Shown here: piece by piece, positions 32,912 through 34,997 of the stretch | Numbering within the stretch: the stretch's first letter is position 1 | Layout of the letters: each line of letters begins with the position of its first letter | Source of the DNA: a virus | DNA: 34,997 nucleotides | Reading direction: 5' to 3' (one strand) | Virus record (IMG/VR): IMGVR_UViG_3300005253_000032 | Span: 1-34,997 of that record | Program-made: the position numbers and the translations under genes | Notes under the pieces: model-generated | Databases searched by the model: none | What the model saw: only the letters and a program-made list of their open reading frames with translations | Told to the model about the DNA's origin: nothing

Positions 32912-34997
32912 AAAAGACAAATTTAATATTATTTTTATTTTTGGTTGTTTTAATAGGTGGTGTTATGGCTGAAACTACTATGAACTTTCTAACTAAAGGT
33001 TTTGCAGATACTTTATACTGTTCTTTTTTAGGCTGCAACTATACAGGAAATGTATATGCACAGGATTGGTTACTCTGGAATGGAAGTTCTTGCTGCCAAG
33101 GTGGTGCTGCCGGAGTTTCTTCTGTAACAGGAACTTCTCCAATAGTTTCATCAGGTGGTTCTACTCCTAATATAAGATGGTTACCAATAGATATAGGTTT
33201 AGGATGGAGGAATACAACAAGCTATCCTGCGGCCTGTACTTCAGGACAATTCGTTAATACAGTAGGAGACGATCTAACTTGTTCTGCACCTAATTTTATA
33301 AACAATTGTTCGGTTCAGGATGGTTGTTCTTTAGTTGCTTATGATAATGAATTACTTTGGGAAAACTCAACAGGGCAAGTAAAACTTAAATCACCACAGG
33401 ATGTTGATATACAGGATAAGAATCTAAATAATGTTTCTGAGATTGGATTTCCAAATATGACAATAAAAAAAGTAATTACAAATAGTTTAGTTAATGGAAC
33501 AACTTATGGATTCTATACAGACGGACAGACAGGAGTTAATATGCCTCATTTCTGGCTGCAACCAGGAGGGCCAGGTCAAGCATCGGGAATGACAAGAAGC
33601 TTTATGTTTGCTAATGAAGTTATTGCCTTACAAAATACTATAAATATTACTAGTTGTCAGGCATTTCAGGATTTATTAGGAGTGCCAAGAAATAGGCAGA
33701 TTGATTGTAACACTTCGACTACTGGGGTAGATGTTATAGTCGGTGATGATTTTCTGGTGGGAGGGGATATAGTATTGAGAGATTCAAATAATGAATTTCA
33801 CGACATTAGTAGGGACTTACAGATTACGGATGAGATGAATTCGAATATAACATTGACGGGTTTGAACGGAACACTTAATTTAGAAACAGGTAATGTTACG
33901 ATATCAACTTTATCAGGAGAAAATATTGTAGTGAATATAGACAAGAATGAAACAATATTAAGTTCAAATACCGATAGTATAATTATAACTTCTGGAACAA
34001 ACTCATCCCCAATTTTAAATCAGATTGTATATGTTGATGGATCAGATCCTATTTTAGCTAAAAGAACGACATTATCATTAAAAGCCCCGAAGGTTGCTGC
34101 GTTCTTGCAGGGGGCAAATTTTACATATGCTTCCGCAATAGGATTATCAACACTTAATAATCTTATTGGAGGTTTATTCAATAGATTTCTATTTGATGGT
34201 GCAACTTATAAAAGTGGATTTGATTTTAATGTAACAACAGATATGATAAATATTTCAACTGGAACTATAAATTTTTTACTTAGTTCTATAGATATAATTA
34301 ATAATCATTCCACTTCTGATCTTTATGTTCACGTTCATAGTGACGGAAGTTTCGACCAACATCTTACTTTAAATGCTTGTTCAAACTATAACGATGGAAG
34401 TTCTATAGGAAATAATAAGTTTTATAGTGCTGTTTTTGGGATGGCTGTAACTCACGATGGCGCAGGAGTGATGTATGTAGTAACTCAGGATAGACCATCA
34501 AATGAATATATAAAAGCGATTGATGCCGAAGTTGATATAGAAAATACGGTTAATTTCTTTCCCTCTGACGATTTAGTTTCTTTAGTTTATATTCCGATTA
34601 TAAGAGTTGTTATCAGAAGAAGCGGTGGTGTTAATACGATTCAAACTTTAAGTAATGGTTTATTGTTTGATGATTTGAGAGGGACAGTCACAAAGACTTC
34701 TTCAAGCCCCCCTCCTTCTGGGATAACTGTTCATAGTGATTTAAGCAATTTAGACTTTGCAAGTGCAGGACATACTGGAAATTTGGATATGGGCGATAAC
34801 GATATAACAGCAAACTCTCTTAACGGCTCTTGGAATGGTTCTGTTAATTACAATACTTCTACAGAAATATCAGGTGCTTATGTCCCATACACAGGAGCTG
34901 ATGATAATATTAATTTTGGAGCTAACAACTTCTCAGTCGATACTAATGTTCTGTATGTTGACAAGAATAATAACAGGGTTGGGATTGGGATAATAAG
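32908..34997 (+). CDS. Fibre/spike protein, N-terminal part (continues at 1)
   Basis: ATG 32908 overlaps the stop of the previous gene by 4 bp. Signal peptide MKKTNLILFLFLVVLIGGVM (residues 1-21), then a Cys-rich head (LYCSFLGCNYTG, NGSSCCQGG) and fibre-like repeats (SVTGTSPIVSSGG, AYVPYTGADDNINFG). Many sequons are seen (NYT, NGS, NTT, NCS, NIT, NGT). The last 121 bases repeat the start of the window. Joined to 1-1820, it is 1262 aa and the longest product of the genome. Export through Sec combined with an S74 C-terminus is unusual. Confidence 0.9.
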   Translation, partial: MKKTNLILFLFLVVLIGGVMAETTMNFLTKGFADTLYCSFLGCNYTGNVYAQDWLLWNGSSCCQGGAAGVSSVTGTSPIVSSGGSTPNIRWLPIDIGLGWRNTTSYPAACTSGQFVNTVGDDLTCSAPNFINNCSVQDGCSLVAYDNELLWENSTGQVKLKSPQDVDIQDKNLNNVSEIGFPNMTIKKVITNSLVNGTTYGFYTDGQTGVNMPHFWLQPGGPGQASGMTRSFMFANEVIALQNTINITSCQAFQDLLGVPRNRQIDCNTSTTGVDVIVGDDFLVGGDIVLRDSNNEFHDISRDLQITDEMNSNITLTGLNGTLNLETGNVTISTLSGENIVVNIDKNETILSSNTDSIIITSGTNSSPILNQIVYVDGSDPILAKRTTLSLKAPKVAAFLQGANFTYASAIGLSTLNNLIGGLFNRFLFDGATYKSGFDFNVTTDMINISTGTINFLLSSIDIINNHSTSDLYVHVHSDGSFDQHLTLNACSNYNDGSSIGNNKFYSAVFGMAVTHDGAGVMYVVTQDRPSNEYIKAIDAEVDIENTVNFFPSDDLVSLVYIPIIRVVIRRSGGVNTIQTLSNGLLFDDLRGTVTKTSSSPPPSGITVHSDLSNLDFASAGHTGNLDMGDNDITANSLNGSWNGSVNYNTSTEISGAYVPYTGADDNINFGANNFSVDTNVLYVDKNNNRVGIGII
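34877..34997. repeat. Terminal overlap, copy 2
   Basis: Exact copy of 1-121. The length suggests an assembler k-mer overlap at the closure of a circle. Confidence 0.95.

Overview
The window is one complete circular genome, cut inside a gene. Bases 1-121 recur exactly as 34877-34997, and the reading frame runs through the join, so the unique circle is 34,876 bp. It looks like an archaeal virus. Promoters have TATA/BRE form (variants of GGTTTATATACT), Shine-Dalgarno sites are strong, regulators are ribbon-helix-helix proteins, and many proteins are small and membrane-bound. Two tandem paralogues with two transmembrane helices each, followed by an Arg-rich protamine-like protein, resemble the VP1/VP3/VP2 coat cluster of spindle-shaped (fusellovirus-like) viruses. 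A tyrosine recombinase and a Zot/HerA-type P-loop ATPase with a C-terminal HTH fit the same picture. The host cannot be named from sequence alone; a DPANN archaeon or a methanogen fits the AT-rich, Shine-Dalgarno-using, N-glycosylation-rich style.

Layout around the circle. 32908 through the join to 1820: a 1262-aa secreted fibre ending in an S74 intramolecular chaperone. 1832-7097: two small cargo elements with TnpB/IS605-type ends, several membrane proteins, and a 1055-aa DNRLRE-type surface glycoprotein. 7098-9249: virion core (small membrane proteins, two coat-protein paralogues, basic DNA-binding protein). 9338-10792: two paralogues sharing a constant 3' module, bracketed by 86-bp direct repeats. 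10829-18229: a rightward accessory array of small genes, two methyltransferases, an HNH protein, a WSAA-repeat protein and a broken ASCH gene, many separated by one recurring junction sequence. 18426-20614: RHH-like and ParB-like genes. 25746 down to 20720 (minus strand): structural-assembly genes, ATPase, integrase and many small membrane proteins. 25869-29696: RHH regulator, small membrane proteins and a 1053-aa basic repeat protein. 29701-30921: a tnpB element. 31031-32911: basic peptide, coiled-coil protein and likely virion-assembly proteins leading into the fibre.

The most unusual content is modular. (1) Six hairpin modules begin with a Shine-Dalgarno sequence, usually encode the C-terminus of the upstream ORF with its stop codon in a TAAA loop, and end just before the next ATG. 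(2) Five L/R end pairs of this kind enclose either tnpB or a small unrelated ORF. (3) A separate junction carries an in-frame HNKKD-stop plus the next gene's ribosome site. (4) A structured RNA with compensatory changes lies at the 3' ends of the two main operons on opposite strands. Together these suggest a virus genome built from exchangeable gene cassettes with built-in translation signals. No replicase was recognised.
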